A stretch of DNA of 61,162 nt from Clostridiales bacterium (GTDB lineage Bacteria > Bacillota > Clostridia > Christensenellales > Aristaeellaceae), in the NCBI GenBank assembly GCA_004557125.1, contig SFET01000009.1, forward strand, positions 1 through 61,162, read 5' to 3'. Made by a program: the position numbers and the translations under genes. Each line of letters begins with the position of its first letter. Within the stretch, counting starts at the first letter, position 1. Of the stretch, positions 41,573 to 49,503 are shown piece after piece. The notes beneath the pieces are model-generated. The model did no database searches, was not told where the DNA came from, and saw nothing but the letters and a program-made list of their open reading frames with translations.

Positions 41573-43276
41573 ATGAAAGGTTTTGAAAAGTACATCCCCT
41601 TCACGCCCCAGCCCATTGAGAACCGCACCTGGCCCGACAAGCTGATCACGAAGGCGCCCGCATGGTGCTCGGTGGATCTGCGCGACGGCAACCAGGCGCT
41701 GATCGATCCCATGAACATGACGGAGAAGCTGGAGATGTTCCACATGCTGGTGGATGAGATCGGCGTCAAGGAGGTCGAAATCGGCTTCCCGTCCGCATCG
41801 GACACCGACTACGCCATCTGCCGCGAGCTGATCGAGGGCGGCCACATTCCCGACGACGTGACCATTCAGGTGCTGGTGCAGGCGCGCCCCCACCTGATCA
41901 AAAAGACCTTCGAGGCCATTCAGGGCGCGAAGCACGTGATCTTCCACTTCTACAACTCCACCTCCACGCTGCAGCGCCTGGTGGTATTCCGCACGGACGT
42001 GGAGGGCGTGAAGAAGATCGCCACCGACGCCGCGGATCTGATCTACGAGATGGCCCAGCCGGTGATCGCCTCGGGCATGGATCTGCGCTATGAGTACAGC
42101 CCCGAGTCCTTCATGGGCACGGAGATGGACGCCGCCGTGGAGATCTGCGCCGCGGTGCTGGATCACCTGCACGCCGACGCGGAGCGCCGCGTGATCCTGA
42201 ACCTGCCCACCACCGTGGAAAACTGCATGCCCAACCAGTTCGCCGACGAGCTGGAATACTTCATCCGCAAGCTGCCGGGCCGCGAGCGCGCCATCATCTC
42301 CCTGCATCCCCACAACGACCGCGGCTGCGGCATCGCCACCACGGAGATGGGTCTGCTGGCGGGTGCGGAGCGCGTGGAGGCCTGCCTGTTCGGCAACGGT
42401 GAGCGCACCGGCAACGTGGATATGATCACGCTGGCGCTGAACATGTTCAGCCAGGGCATCGATCCCGAGCTGGACTTCAGCCGCATGGACCGCGTCATCG
42501 ACATGTACCAGCGCTGCACCAAGATGCGCGTGCCCGAGCGCCAGCCCTACGCCGGCGATCTGGTGTTCACGGCCTTCTCCGGCAGCCATCAGGACGCCAT
42601 CAACAAGGGCTTCAACTACATGGATGAGACGCACACCGACAAGTGGATGGTCCCCTATCTGCCCATCAATCCCAGCGATCTGGGCCGCAGCTACGAGCCG
42701 GTGCGCATCAATTCCCAGTCCGGCAAGGGCGGCGCCGCCTTCATCATGAACCACAAGTTCGGCTTCGACATGCCCAAGGCCATGCACGCGGAGTTCGGCG
42801 CCATTGTGCAGCACGAATCCGACCGCCAGGGCGTGGAGCTGAAGCCCGACGTGATCTACGGCCTGTTCCAGAAGGAGTATCTGCAGGTGGACGGCCCCTA
42901 TCGCCTGATCAGCAACCAGCTCAAGGCCGATGTGGTGGACGGCGTGGCCCACTCCCACTTCTACGGCAAGCTCCAGCACAAGGACACCGTGTTCGAGGTC
43001 ACCGGCGACGGCAACGGCCCCATCGACGCCTTCTTCAACGCCATCCACGGCGAGCGCATGGATCGCTACGCTTTCATCGACTACAAGGAGCACGCCATCA
43101 GCACCGGTTCCGACTCCCAGGCCGTGGCCTACATCCAGCTGCGGGATAAGCAGGGCCGCGACATCTTCGGCGTGGGCGTGGACCACAACATCTCCATGGC
43201 GTCCATCAAAGGCATCCTGTGCGCCATCAATCGCGCCCGCCGGATCGAGCACGAGGAGGCGCAGACGCAGGCCTGA
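41573..43276 (+). CDS. leuA: 2-Isopropylmalate synthase
   Basis: This enzyme catalyses the first committed step of leucine synthesis: 2-ketoisovalerate plus acetyl-CoA to 2-isopropylmalate. The 567-aa protein is of the longer LeuA2 type. The DRE-TIM barrel begins CSVDLRDGNQALIDPM (about residues 32-47), with the metal ligands in SLHPHNDRGCG (about 242-252). NGERTGNVD lies at about 277-285. A C-terminal regulatory domain (about 430-560) should bind leucine for feedback inhibition. GGAGGAACG precedes the ATG. It stands alone: no leuBCD follows, and a terminator lies 30 bp downstream. The Leu T-box leader fits the function exactly. Confidence 0.95.
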   Translation: MKGFEKYIPFTPQPIENRTWPDKLITKAPAWCSVDLRDGNQALIDPMNMTEKLEMFHMLVDEIGVKEVEIGFPSASDTDYAICRELIEGGHIPDDVTIQVLVQARPHLIKKTFEAIQGAKHVIFHFYNSTSTLQRLVVFRTDVEGVKKIATDAADLIYEMAQPVIASGMDLRYEYSPESFMGTEMDAAVEICAAVLDHLHADAERRVILNLPTTVENCMPNQFADELEYFIRKLPGRERAIISLHPHNDRGCGIATTEMGLLAGAERVEACLFGNGERTGNVDMITLALNMFSQGIDPELDFSRMDRVIDMYQRCTKMRVPERQPYAGDLVFTAFSGSHQDAINKGFNYMDETHTDKWMVPYLPINPSDLGRSYEPVRINSQSGKGGAAFIMNHKFGFDMPKAMHAEFGAIVQHESDRQGVELKPDVIYGLFQKEYLQVDGPYRLISNQLKADVVDGVAHSHFYGKLQHKDTVFEVTGDGNGPIDAFFNAIHGERMDRYAFIDYKEHAISTGSDSQAVAYIQLRDKQGRDIFGVGVDHNISMASIKGILCAINRARRIEHEEAQTQA

Positions 43277-43304
43277 GCGCCGCGCACCCGGTATCCCAAC
43301 CTCA

Positions 43305-43330
43305 TCCCCCGCCGCGTGCGGGGGTTTTTC
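43305..43330 (+). terminator. Terminator of leuA
   Basis: CCCCCGC pairs with GCGGGGG around CGCGT and is followed by TTTTTC. Nothing else is seen between here and 43452. Confidence 0.85.
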
Positions 43331-43452
43331 ATGGAAACGTGCGCGTAATGTCTCCCGATCGCCGTCGATACGACCGCGCAACCCGCACGAATGCGCTCCC
43401 CTTTCCCGGCAGCGGCATCCCCACTTTCTTTGACGTCCCCACTTCCCCATCC

Positions 43453-43482
43453 AAAAACGGTGCCGGATCCAATGGATCCGGC
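43453..43482 (-). terminator. Terminator of the secreted protein gene
   Basis: GCCGGATCC (43462-43470) pairs with GGATCCGGC (43474-43482); on the minus strand ACCGTTTTTGG follows. Confidence 0.75.
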
Positions 43483-43500
43483 GCCGCTTTGCACCATCGA

Positions 43501-44232
43501 TCAGAACTTGGCATGCATCATGTAGATGGAGGTGATCGCGCCGTTGGCGTCCGCAATCACGCTCAGCTCATCCTCGCCGCTCTGCTGCGTCAGCGGTTCG
43601 CCGATAGAATTGGCCGAATCATTGAGCAGCTGATAGAAGGAATACTTGTACGTCACGCCGCCGTCGGACATGCCCATCTCGCGGTAGCCCGCGCCGTAGA
43701 GGCCCGCTACATCGCTGCCCGCCATGCCCAGCGAAAGGCCGTTCGCGGTCGCAAAGGCCGGCGGAGTATCGTTTGCGCGCACGGTGATGCTCATCAGCCG
43801 GGCGTCGGCCACCGCCACTGCGGACTGCGTCGGATTCATGATATCGACGCTCAGCCGCTTTCCCGCATCATTGGTCAGAATCGCAGAGGAATAGGTCATC
43901 GCATCCAACGATGCGCCCGCATCCGCAGCCCAGCCCGCATAGTGCCAGCCGTTGTTCAGAAAATCCGCCATCGGGCAGGGGAAGGTGTAGGTCCGGCCCT
44001 CCAGCGTAAAGCTGTAGATCCGCTCCACGTCCGCAACGCTGGTCAGGCCGCTGCCCTGCGCGGCGGAAGCAGCGCTGTTGTCGTCCTCGAACCATCCGCT
44101 CAGCATATCGGAGATCCCTGCAACGCCCTCCTCGCCGGTATAAATGCTGCTCGCCATCGCCGCCGGCGTAAGCAGCAGCACCGCGGCCAACAACGCCGCC
44201 ATCATCTGCATCCAGGTTCTCTTTCCCGTCAT
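43501..44232 (-). CDS. Secreted protein of unknown function
   Basis: This 243-aa protein has a clear signal peptide (residues 1 to about 27, ending AAMAS). The mature part contains YSFTLEGRTYTFPCPMADFL and NNGWHYAGWA near residues 73-101, then SGNDTPP-like and NGLSLGMAGSDVAGLYGAG stretches. The second half looks like a small repeat of the kind found in PepSY- or SmpA-like lipoprotein folds (GMAGSDVAGLYG, then ADANGAITSIYM), but I cannot assign a family. It is a single-gene unit with its own promoter and terminator, so it is independently controlled. Confidence 0.8.
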   Translation of the reverse strand: MTGKRTWMQMMAALLAAVLLLTPAAMASSIYTGEEGVAGISDMLSGWFEDDNSAASAAQGSGLTSVADVERIYSFTLEGRTYTFPCPMADFLNNGWHYAGWAADAGASLDAMTYSSAILTNDAGKRLSVDIMNPTQSAVAVADARLMSITVRANDTPPAFATANGLSLGMAGSDVAGLYGAGYREMGMSDGGVTYKYSFYQLLNDSANSIGEPLTQQSGEDELSVIADANGAITSIYMMHAKF

Positions 44233-44321
44233 ACCCGTTTTCTCCCAATTTGTTTTCGCATTTTCTGCTTTTCAACGCGCACTGTGCACGCATCTGCGTT
44301 CGACAGCGTGCATTTGCTAAT

Positions 44322-44350
44322 ATTTTACATGTACATTTTGTTTATGTCAA
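44322..44350 (-). promoter_or_regulatory. Promoter of the secreted protein gene
   Basis: On the minus strand TTGACA (44350-44345), 17 bp, TAAAAT (44327-44322). Of the 308-bp gap, 44351-44481 shows nothing else. Confidence 0.8.
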
Positions 44351-44481
44351 TTGGTGAACAATACAGTTAACCACCTCTTCTTTTGAAAGCGAGAGCCGCA
44401 ATTCGCTGTATAAAAGAATACCAGTACCAATTCTCATGCCGCCGCCCCGCATGGTGGCTTTGCCCGTCCACGTTATTAGTA

Positions 44482-44517
44482 TAAAAAAACGCTGACTTCA
44501 TTTCAAAGTCAGCGTTT
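44482..44517 (-). terminator. Terminator of the XRE regulator
   Basis: AAACGCTGACTT (44487-44498) pairs with AAGTCAGCGTTT (44506-44517). On the minus strand it continues TTTTTTTATAC, a strong T-run. Confidence 0.88.
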
Positions 44518-44540
44518 CTGTCTGGTACACCTTTGCAGTC

Positions 44541-44882
44541 CTAAAGCGAACTCCCCGTCAGTATCTTTGCCTGATCCAGACTTTGAGAATGGCGCTTGTC
44601 GCTGCGATTCTTCTTGTCCTTCTGGCGGACTTCACGCTCTACGCGATAGTCCTCAATCGCCGATGTCCCATCGTTGGTGACTTCAACCTCCAGAAGATCA
44701 GTCAGATCGCAGCTGAGAGCTTCCATCATCATTGCCAGGAATACAAGGCTCACTCTGTCTGTATTCTCTTGGTAGTAATTGTTGATGGTCGCGGCTCTGA
44801 TTCCAGTCAACTCTTCAAGCTGCTTTTGCTTCATGCGCCTGTCGCCAAGCAGGCGCGAAAGCTTAATCCGAATTCGTATCAT
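44541..44882 (-). CDS. XRE-family HTH regulator
   Basis: This 113-aa DNA-binding protein has an N-terminal Cro/CI-type helix-turn-helix: IKLSRLLGDRRMKQKQLEEL, TGIRAATINNYYQENTDRVS and LLEVE at about residues 6-68. Short single-domain regulators of this type often accompany mobile elements or toxin genes. The C-terminal 45 residues are charged and probably disordered. SD AAAGGAG precedes the ATG. Upstream (44905-44932) an inverted repeat with ACCAG and CTGGT arms could be its operator. It is AT-richer than its neighbours, a possible sign of transfer. Confidence 0.85.
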   Translation of the reverse strand: MIRIRIKLSRLLGDRRMKQKQLEELTGIRAATINNYYQENTDRVSLVFLAMMMEALSCDLTDLLEVEVTNDGTSAIEDYRVEREVRQKDKKNRSDKRHSQSLDQAKILTGSSL

Positions 44883-45020
44883 GCCCGATACTCCTTTCGC
44901 GATAAATACTACCAGTTTTTATCCAAAAAATCTGGTTATTGTAAGAGTATTCAAATATTGGTATGTTCATATAAATATGAGTTAACGTGATACGATAAAT
45001 GCTTTTCAGACAAACAAAAC

Positions 45021-45056
45021 AAGGGCAACCATGCCCTAAATGGCATAGTTGCCCTT
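45021..45056 (-). terminator. Hairpin after the 54-codon ORF
   Basis: AAGGGCAACCATGCC (45021-45035) faces GGCATAGTTGCCCTT (45042-45056). The minus-strand tail is TGTTTTGTTTG. A weak terminator is likely for transcripts coming from kdpE. Confidence 0.6.
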
Positions 45057-45059
45057 GCA

Positions 45060-45224
45060 TCATTGCTTTTTGAAATACCATGTAATGACGACAAACCCCT
45101 GATCGGTGGACTCAATCGAGTTTCCGTTCAGGGGTTCGCCTAAGACTGTTTTGGCTAATCCGGTTGATATTGATACAGTGGACGATGCACCAGAGAAGAT
45201 GCAAAGGCGGGTGCAATGCACCAT
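45060..45224 (-). CDS. Possible small protein of 54 aa
   Basis: A minus-strand frame from the ATG at 45222-45224 to the TGA at 45060-45062 ends with SIESTDQGFVVITWYFKKQ, a protein-like end, directly before a terminator hairpin. It begins 28 bp after the kdpE stop. No SD is visible, so it could be a gene remnant. DNA within it (45094-45136) can also fold, with AACCCCTGA facing TCAGGGGTT. Not recognised. Confidence 0.3.
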   Translation of the reverse strand: MVHCTRLCIFSGASSTVSISTGLAKTVLGEPLNGNSIESTDQGFVVITWYFKKQ

Positions 45225-45251
45225 TATTTGATCCGAAGCGAGGCCCTGAGA

Positions 45252-45965
45252 TTATTGTAGATTCGGGAGCTGAATCATTCTGTAACCCACGCCGATGTGC
45301 GTCTGGATGTATTTTTCACCCTTGCTGTTGGCGCACAGCTTTTTGTGCAGTGAAGTCATGAATACGCGCAGGTTTGTGACCTCATCCATACCAGCCCGGG
45401 CGCTGCCCCATATGGCGCGAACAATCATATCGTGGGTCAACACCTTGCCCATGTACTGGGCGAGCATTGCCAGAATTTTGTATTCAATGGGCGTCAGATG
45501 CACGATTTCCCCATTGACCCGAACTTCCATGGAATCATAATTGATGATCAATCCACCGTTTTTGAACTGCTTCGCGCCCTGATCCATTCCACGCTGAAAC
45601 TCCATTCGGCGAAGGGATGCGCGGATTCGTGCCATCAGCTCCTCAACGTTGAAGGGCTTCGAGACATAGTCGTCCGCGCCGTGGTTCAATGCCTCGATCT
45701 TATCCGTGTCCTCACTCCGGGCGCTGACAACGATGATCGGCACGGTGGATTTCTTCCGTATTTCGTCGATTACCTGTATGCCGTCCGTATCCGGCAGACC
45801 AAGATCCAGAAGAATGATGCTCGGAGCTTGCGTCCGCGCCTGTACAATGGCGGATGCACCGTTGTAGGCTGTGAAGACGCCAAACCGCTCCGCCTCCAGA
45901 GCCGTTTGAATCAGGCTGCGTATGGCCTTGTCATCCTCAACAATCAGTATGCTGTATTTCTTCAT
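45252..45965 (-). CDS. kdpE: KdpE-type response regulator
   Basis: This OmpR-family regulator of 237 aa is the partner of KdpD. The ATG at 45963-45965 follows CGGAGGAAC and overlaps the kdpD stop as ATGA. The receiver domain (about residues 1-118) has VEDDKA (acidic pocket), the phospho-Asp in LLDLGLPDTDG (about 51) and Lys in VSKPF. The C-terminal winged helix (about 130-230) has NGEIVHLTPIEYKILAMLAQ. It should activate kdpFABC when potassium is low. It is the last gene of the kdp operon. A paralogue with its own kinase lies at 53972-54676. Confidence 0.93.
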   Translation of the reverse strand: MKKYSILIVEDDKAIRSLIQTALEAERFGVFTAYNGASAIVQARTQAPSIILLDLGLPDTDGIQVIDEIRKKSTVPIIVVSARSEDTDKIEALNHGADDYVSKPFNVEELMARIRASLRRMEFQRGMDQGAKQFKNGGLIINYDSMEVRVNGEIVHLTPIEYKILAMLAQYMGKVLTHDMIVRAIWGSARAGMDEVTNLRVFMTSLHKKLCANSKGEKYIQTHIGVGYRMIQLPNLQ

Positions 45966-48676
45966 GATGCTGTTCCTCCGATCTGCATATCGGGATTGTT
46001 CTCCTTCTGAAGCCGTAGGCAGAATACACATCCATGCGGCACGTTATCCCGAACCGAGATGCTGCCGCCGTGCGCATTGGCGATTGTCCGGCAGAGTGCA
46101 AGGCCCAGGCCAATGCCGCGTCTGCCATCGCCATGGACATTGTTGGCCGTATAGAACATTCCGAACAGTTTTTCCTTCTCCGCATCGGGCACGCCCGGCC
46201 CCTGATCCGAGACCTCGATGCACGCCTGATGGCCTTCAGAATAGCTTCGCAGGCAGATTTCCGTTCCCGGAGGCGTATACTTCACTGCGTTATCGATCAG
46301 GTTGACGATCACCTGAACGATCAGATGCGCATCCATGTGCGCCATCAGGTATTCATCCTCCTGTTCGATCTTCAGACTGCGCCCCTTGAGCCTGCTCTGG
46401 GTGTGCGACACGGCCTCCTCAATCACATCGCCAACCATCTCCGGCTGGAGCTTCAGTGCAGCCGCGTCGTTTTCCACGCGCGTCATGGCCAGCAGGTTCT
46501 CCACCAGCTCCTCCAGCCACTGGGAATCATGCTCGATGTCATCGTACAGCTGGCGGCGCTTGGTTTTCTCCAGCCTTCCATCCTCGCGGAGCAACAGCTC
46601 CGCATTGCCGGAGATGGAGGTCAGCGGTGTGCGCAGATCATGGGAGATCATTCGCAGAAGGTTTGCCTGGAATTCCGCCTGTTCTGCCTCGCGCTGCACC
46701 TGATTCTTCGTCCGCGTCAGGCGGATGCGCTCAATGGCCAGCGAGACCACATCCAGCAGCGTCAGCAGCAGATTTCGTTCAAAGGAACCAAGTGTGCCGC
46801 CGTCCGCCAGCGAAATGCCCACCACTGCCTGAACCGCATCCTGGCTGCGCGCCGCAAGGTACAGACACTTCGCTCCCGGCAGTGTACCCGTGGTTGCTCC
46901 GGCATGCTTGCGGTTCTTGAACACCCACGCGGCCACGGCGCATTCGTCGGGGGTCGTGTAGAACGCCGCATCGTGGGGATCGTCCCGCGCAGGAAAGAAC
47001 AGGGGATCGCCCAGCGCCTTTCCTGCGGAATAGAGCGTCACGCTCCGCCCCAGCAGCGCAACCAGCTCGCTGCCAAGCTCCTCCAGCAGCTCCCGTTCGT
47101 CGGTGATGCGCTGAAACTTCTGACTGGCCCGCAGCAAAATCTCCGTGCGGTGGGCCTTTTCCGCCTCCTGTCTCGCCTGCCGCCGCACCCGCCGCGCCAT
47201 GCTGCCGGATACGATCGACACCAGCAGCATCAGCAGAAACGCCATGCCATAGCCGGGATCGGATACCCGGAAGGTCAGGTAGGGCTCGGTGAAAAAGTAG
47301 TTGTAGGTCAGAACGCTCACCACAGCCATGGCAAGTCCCAGCAGTCGGTTGCCGGTGGTCACTGCCGTCAGCAGTATGCCGAACACATAGAGCGTGATCA
47401 CAAACGCATCGTTGAAGCCCATGGACTTGCTGACCACGCTCAACGCTGTGGACAGGATGAAGATCAGCAGCGCCAATCCCGCCGAGCGAAGATTCAGCGG
47501 TGCATCCTTCACATGCCCCGCGCCGCCAGCGCGATACTTCTTCTCTGTGCCAGCGCCGGGAATGATGTACACGTCGATGTCGGGCGTAAGCTCGTTCAGC
47601 CGTTCCACGAAGCTCTTTCTCCGCCCGAAAAGCACGGCGCGGGTGTTGGTGCGGCCCAGCACGATTTTGGTCACGCCGCTGACCTTGGCGTATTCGGCAA
47701 TCTGCACGGGGACGTCATCCCCATATACGGTGACGATGCGCGCGCCCAGCTGCTCCGCCAGCCGCATGTTTTCCTTCAGCCGCCGGTCGTCCTCGCTGCT
47801 CATCCGTTCTGTCTGAGAACCCATCACATACAGTGCGGTGAATCGTCCGTGAAACGCCTCGCACAGCCGCGCAGCCGTGCGGATGACCTTCGGATTGGAG
47901 GGCGCGGCGGACAGGCAGATCAGGATGTGCTCGGCAATCGCAGCGCTCGCCTTCGCGGAGGACCTCTGGGCAACGCGATTGACCCGGTCCGCAGTTCTGC
48001 GCAGGGCGATCTCCCGCAACGCCGTCAGGTTCTCCACGGTGAAGAAGTTCTCCAGCGCGCGATGGGCCTGCGCGCTGCGGTAGACCTTGCCTGCCTGAAG
48101 GCGCGCCAGCAGGTCTGCCGGTTCAATGTCCACCAGCTCAACCTGATCGGCCTCGTCGAAGATGCGATCCGGTACCCGTTCGCGCACCAGCACGCCGGTG
48201 ATGGATGCAACCAGATCGTTGAGGCTCTCCAGGTGCTGGACATTGACGGTCGTATAGACGTCGATGCCGCTGCGGAGCAGCTCCTTGACGTCCTGAAACC
48301 GCTTCTCATGCCGGCTGCCCTCCGCGTTTGTGTGGGCAAGTTCGTCTACAAGAATCAGCTGCGGCGCGCGCTTCAGGGCTGCGTCCAGATCAAAGTCGCG
48401 CAAAAGCACGCCCTTGTGCCGGACTTCACGGAGCGGCAGCTGCTCCAGTCCATCGACCAGCGCCATGGTCTCCGGGCGTGTGTGGGGTTCAATGTAGCCG
48501 ATCACCACGTCCATGCCGCTTCGCTTCGCCGCGTGCGCGGCCTCCAGCATGGCATAGGTCTTGCCCACGCCCGCCGCATAGCCAAAGAAGATCTTCAATT
48601 TTCCATGGCTGCGCTCCTGCTTCTGTTCCTGCTCCACCTGCCGCAGCAATGCGTCCGGATCCGGTCTGTGTTCCAT
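45962..48676 (-). CDS. kdpD: KdpD sensor histidine kinase
   Basis: This sensor kinase for potassium limitation and turgor is about 904 aa, full KdpD length. The ATG at 48674-48676 follows AGGAGGTGG; an ATG 21 bp upstream is less suited. The cytosolic KdpD domain (about 20-225) has Walker A GYAAGVGKT and DELAHTNAEGSRHEKR. A Usp domain (about 245-365) follows, then four membrane helices (about 385-485, DUF4118, with YNYFFTEPYLTF), a GAF-like domain, the HisKA with MISHDLRTPLTS and an HATPase with RRGIGLGLALC. In Firmicutes the Usp/KdpD part can bind c-di-AMP. It follows kdpC across a GC-rich hairpin. Confidence 0.94.
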   Translation of the reverse strand: MEHRPDPDALLRQVEQEQKQERSHGKLKIFFGYAAGVGKTYAMLEAAHAAKRSGMDVVIGYIEPHTRPETMALVDGLEQLPLREVRHKGVLLRDFDLDAALKRAPQLILVDELAHTNAEGSRHEKRFQDVKELLRSGIDVYTTVNVQHLESLNDLVASITGVLVRERVPDRIFDEADQVELVDIEPADLLARLQAGKVYRSAQAHRALENFFTVENLTALREIALRRTADRVNRVAQRSSAKASAAIAEHILICLSAAPSNPKVIRTAARLCEAFHGRFTALYVMGSQTERMSSEDDRRLKENMRLAEQLGARIVTVYGDDVPVQIAEYAKVSGVTKIVLGRTNTRAVLFGRRKSFVERLNELTPDIDVYIIPGAGTEKKYRAGGAGHVKDAPLNLRSAGLALLIFILSTALSVVSKSMGFNDAFVITLYVFGILLTAVTTGNRLLGLAMAVVSVLTYNYFFTEPYLTFRVSDPGYGMAFLLMLLVSIVSGSMARRVRRQARQEAEKAHRTEILLRASQKFQRITDERELLEELGSELVALLGRSVTLYSAGKALGDPLFFPARDDPHDAAFYTTPDECAVAAWVFKNRKHAGATTGTLPGAKCLYLAARSQDAVQAVVGISLADGGTLGSFERNLLLTLLDVVSLAIERIRLTRTKNQVQREAEQAEFQANLLRMISHDLRTPLTSISGNAELLLREDGRLEKTKRRQLYDDIEHDSQWLEELVENLLAMTRVENDAAALKLQPEMVGDVIEEAVSHTQSRLKGRSLKIEQEDEYLMAHMDAHLIVQVIVNLIDNAVKYTPPGTEICLRSYSEGHQACIEVSDQGPGVPDAEKEKLFGMFYTANNVHGDGRRGIGLGLALCRTIANAHGGSISVRDNVPHGCVFCLRLQKENNPDMQIGGTAS

Positions 48677-48709
48677 GCCGCCCACCTCCTGTTTCATTAA
48701 CCAGACCAG

Positions 48710-48731
48710 GGGAGCGCATCGGCGCTCCCCA
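48710..48731 (-). terminator. Hairpin between kdpC and kdpD
   Basis: GGGGAGCGC pairs with GCGCTCCCC with a short loop. No T-run follows, so it is more likely an mRNA-stability or attenuation element than a full terminator. Confidence 0.45.
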
Positions 48732-48740
48732 ATCTTGGAA

Positions 48741-49346
48741 TTATTCCTTCAGTATGCCGTCCAGTGCCAGGTTGACCTTCAGCACATTGACGCGCGGCTC
48801 GCCGAAAATGCCGAACAGGCGACCGGTGGTGTAGCGCTCGATGATTTCGCGCACCTCGTCCTCCGTCCAGTCGGTATTCGCGGCGATGCGCTTCACCTGA
48901 TACTCCGCCGCCTCGGGGGAAATCTCGGGATCGAGGCCGGAGCCGGATTCGGTGATCAGCTCCACCGGAACCGGCGCATCGCCCATCTCGGGATGAGCTG
49001 CGCGGATGGCCGCCACGCGCTCGGCATAGACCGCATCCTGCTCGTCGCTGGCAGGAGACTTGTTGGAGGCCCAGCTGTAGGCCAGCGGATTGCCGTCCGC
49101 ATCGGCAAAGCTCTCCGTGTCGATGCGCATTGGCCGTCCCCACAGATGATTCATCTGCGTGAACTGCTGGCCGATGTGCTCGCTTCCGTAATTCACGCCG
49201 TCGATCACAATCAGATCGCCGTTGGCCTGCTTGTGGAACAGGGCCTGCGCAAGGCCGGTGGTGACCAGCGGATAGACCACGCCGCACAGCAGCGTCAGCA
49301 CCAGCACAAAAGCCAGCGCCTTGCCGGATATCTTCAATGCTTTCAT
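48741..49346 (-). CDS. kdpC: KdpC, potassium-transporting ATPase chaperone subunit
   Basis: This 201-aa single-pass subunit of the KdpFABC P-type ATPase has its membrane helix at about residues 9-32 (ALAFVLVLTLLCGVVYPLVTT). The conserved outer part has ANGDLIVIDG (family: GS-type start), YSWASNKSPAS in place of the common SGGSNLGP, SGSGLDPEISPEAAEYQVKR (about 134-153) and NVLKVNLAL at the end. It stabilises ATP binding by KdpB. GAGGAGG precedes the ATG. A 42-aa membrane peptide gene ends 16 bp upstream, in the place between kdpB and kdpC that is normally empty. Confidence 0.93.
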   Translation of the reverse strand: MKALKISGKALAFVLVLTLLCGVVYPLVTTGLAQALFHKQANGDLIVIDGVNYGSEHIGQQFTQMNHLWGRPMRIDTESFADADGNPLAYSWASNKSPASDEQDAVYAERVAAIRAAHPEMGDAPVPVELITESGSGLDPEISPEAAEYQVKRIAANTDWTEDEVREIIERYTTGRLFGIFGEPRVNVLKVNLALDGILKE

Positions 49347-49361
49347 CCCCAGTTCCTCCTC

Positions 49362-49490
49362 TCAGTGCACAAAGCGCGGAAGAAAGACCGCATAGCGAAG
49401 GCCGACAATCAGCGCAGAGAGAACCAACAGCATGCCAAAGATCTTTGCTGCGTGCAGGACAGAATGCTTTTTCATCATAATCGTATCCAT
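49362..49490 (-). CDS. Small membrane protein of 42 aa between kdpB and kdpC
   Basis: A 43-codon frame (ATG 49488-49490, TGA 49362-49364) has a perfect SD, GGAGGAAAGAATT. It begins MDTIMMKKHS and carries one hydrophobic helix (about residues 13-37: IFGMLLVLSALIVGLRYAVF). Its start is 14 bp after kdpB and its stop 16 bp before kdpC, so it is almost surely co-translated with the Kdp complex. It is not KdpF, which is found separately before kdpA. It may be an extra small subunit or a regulator of assembly. No family recognised. Confidence 0.7.
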   Translation of the reverse strand: MDTIMMKKHSVLHAAKIFGMLLVLSALIVGLRYAVFLPRFVH

Positions 49491-49503
49491 AATTCTTTCC
49501 TCC

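Noticed and set aside
45094..45136. Integron attC-like structure or small structured RNA
   Set aside because: AACCCCTGA and TCAGGGGTT pair, but no R/L box consensus or integrase is present, and part of the stretch can be read as protein.
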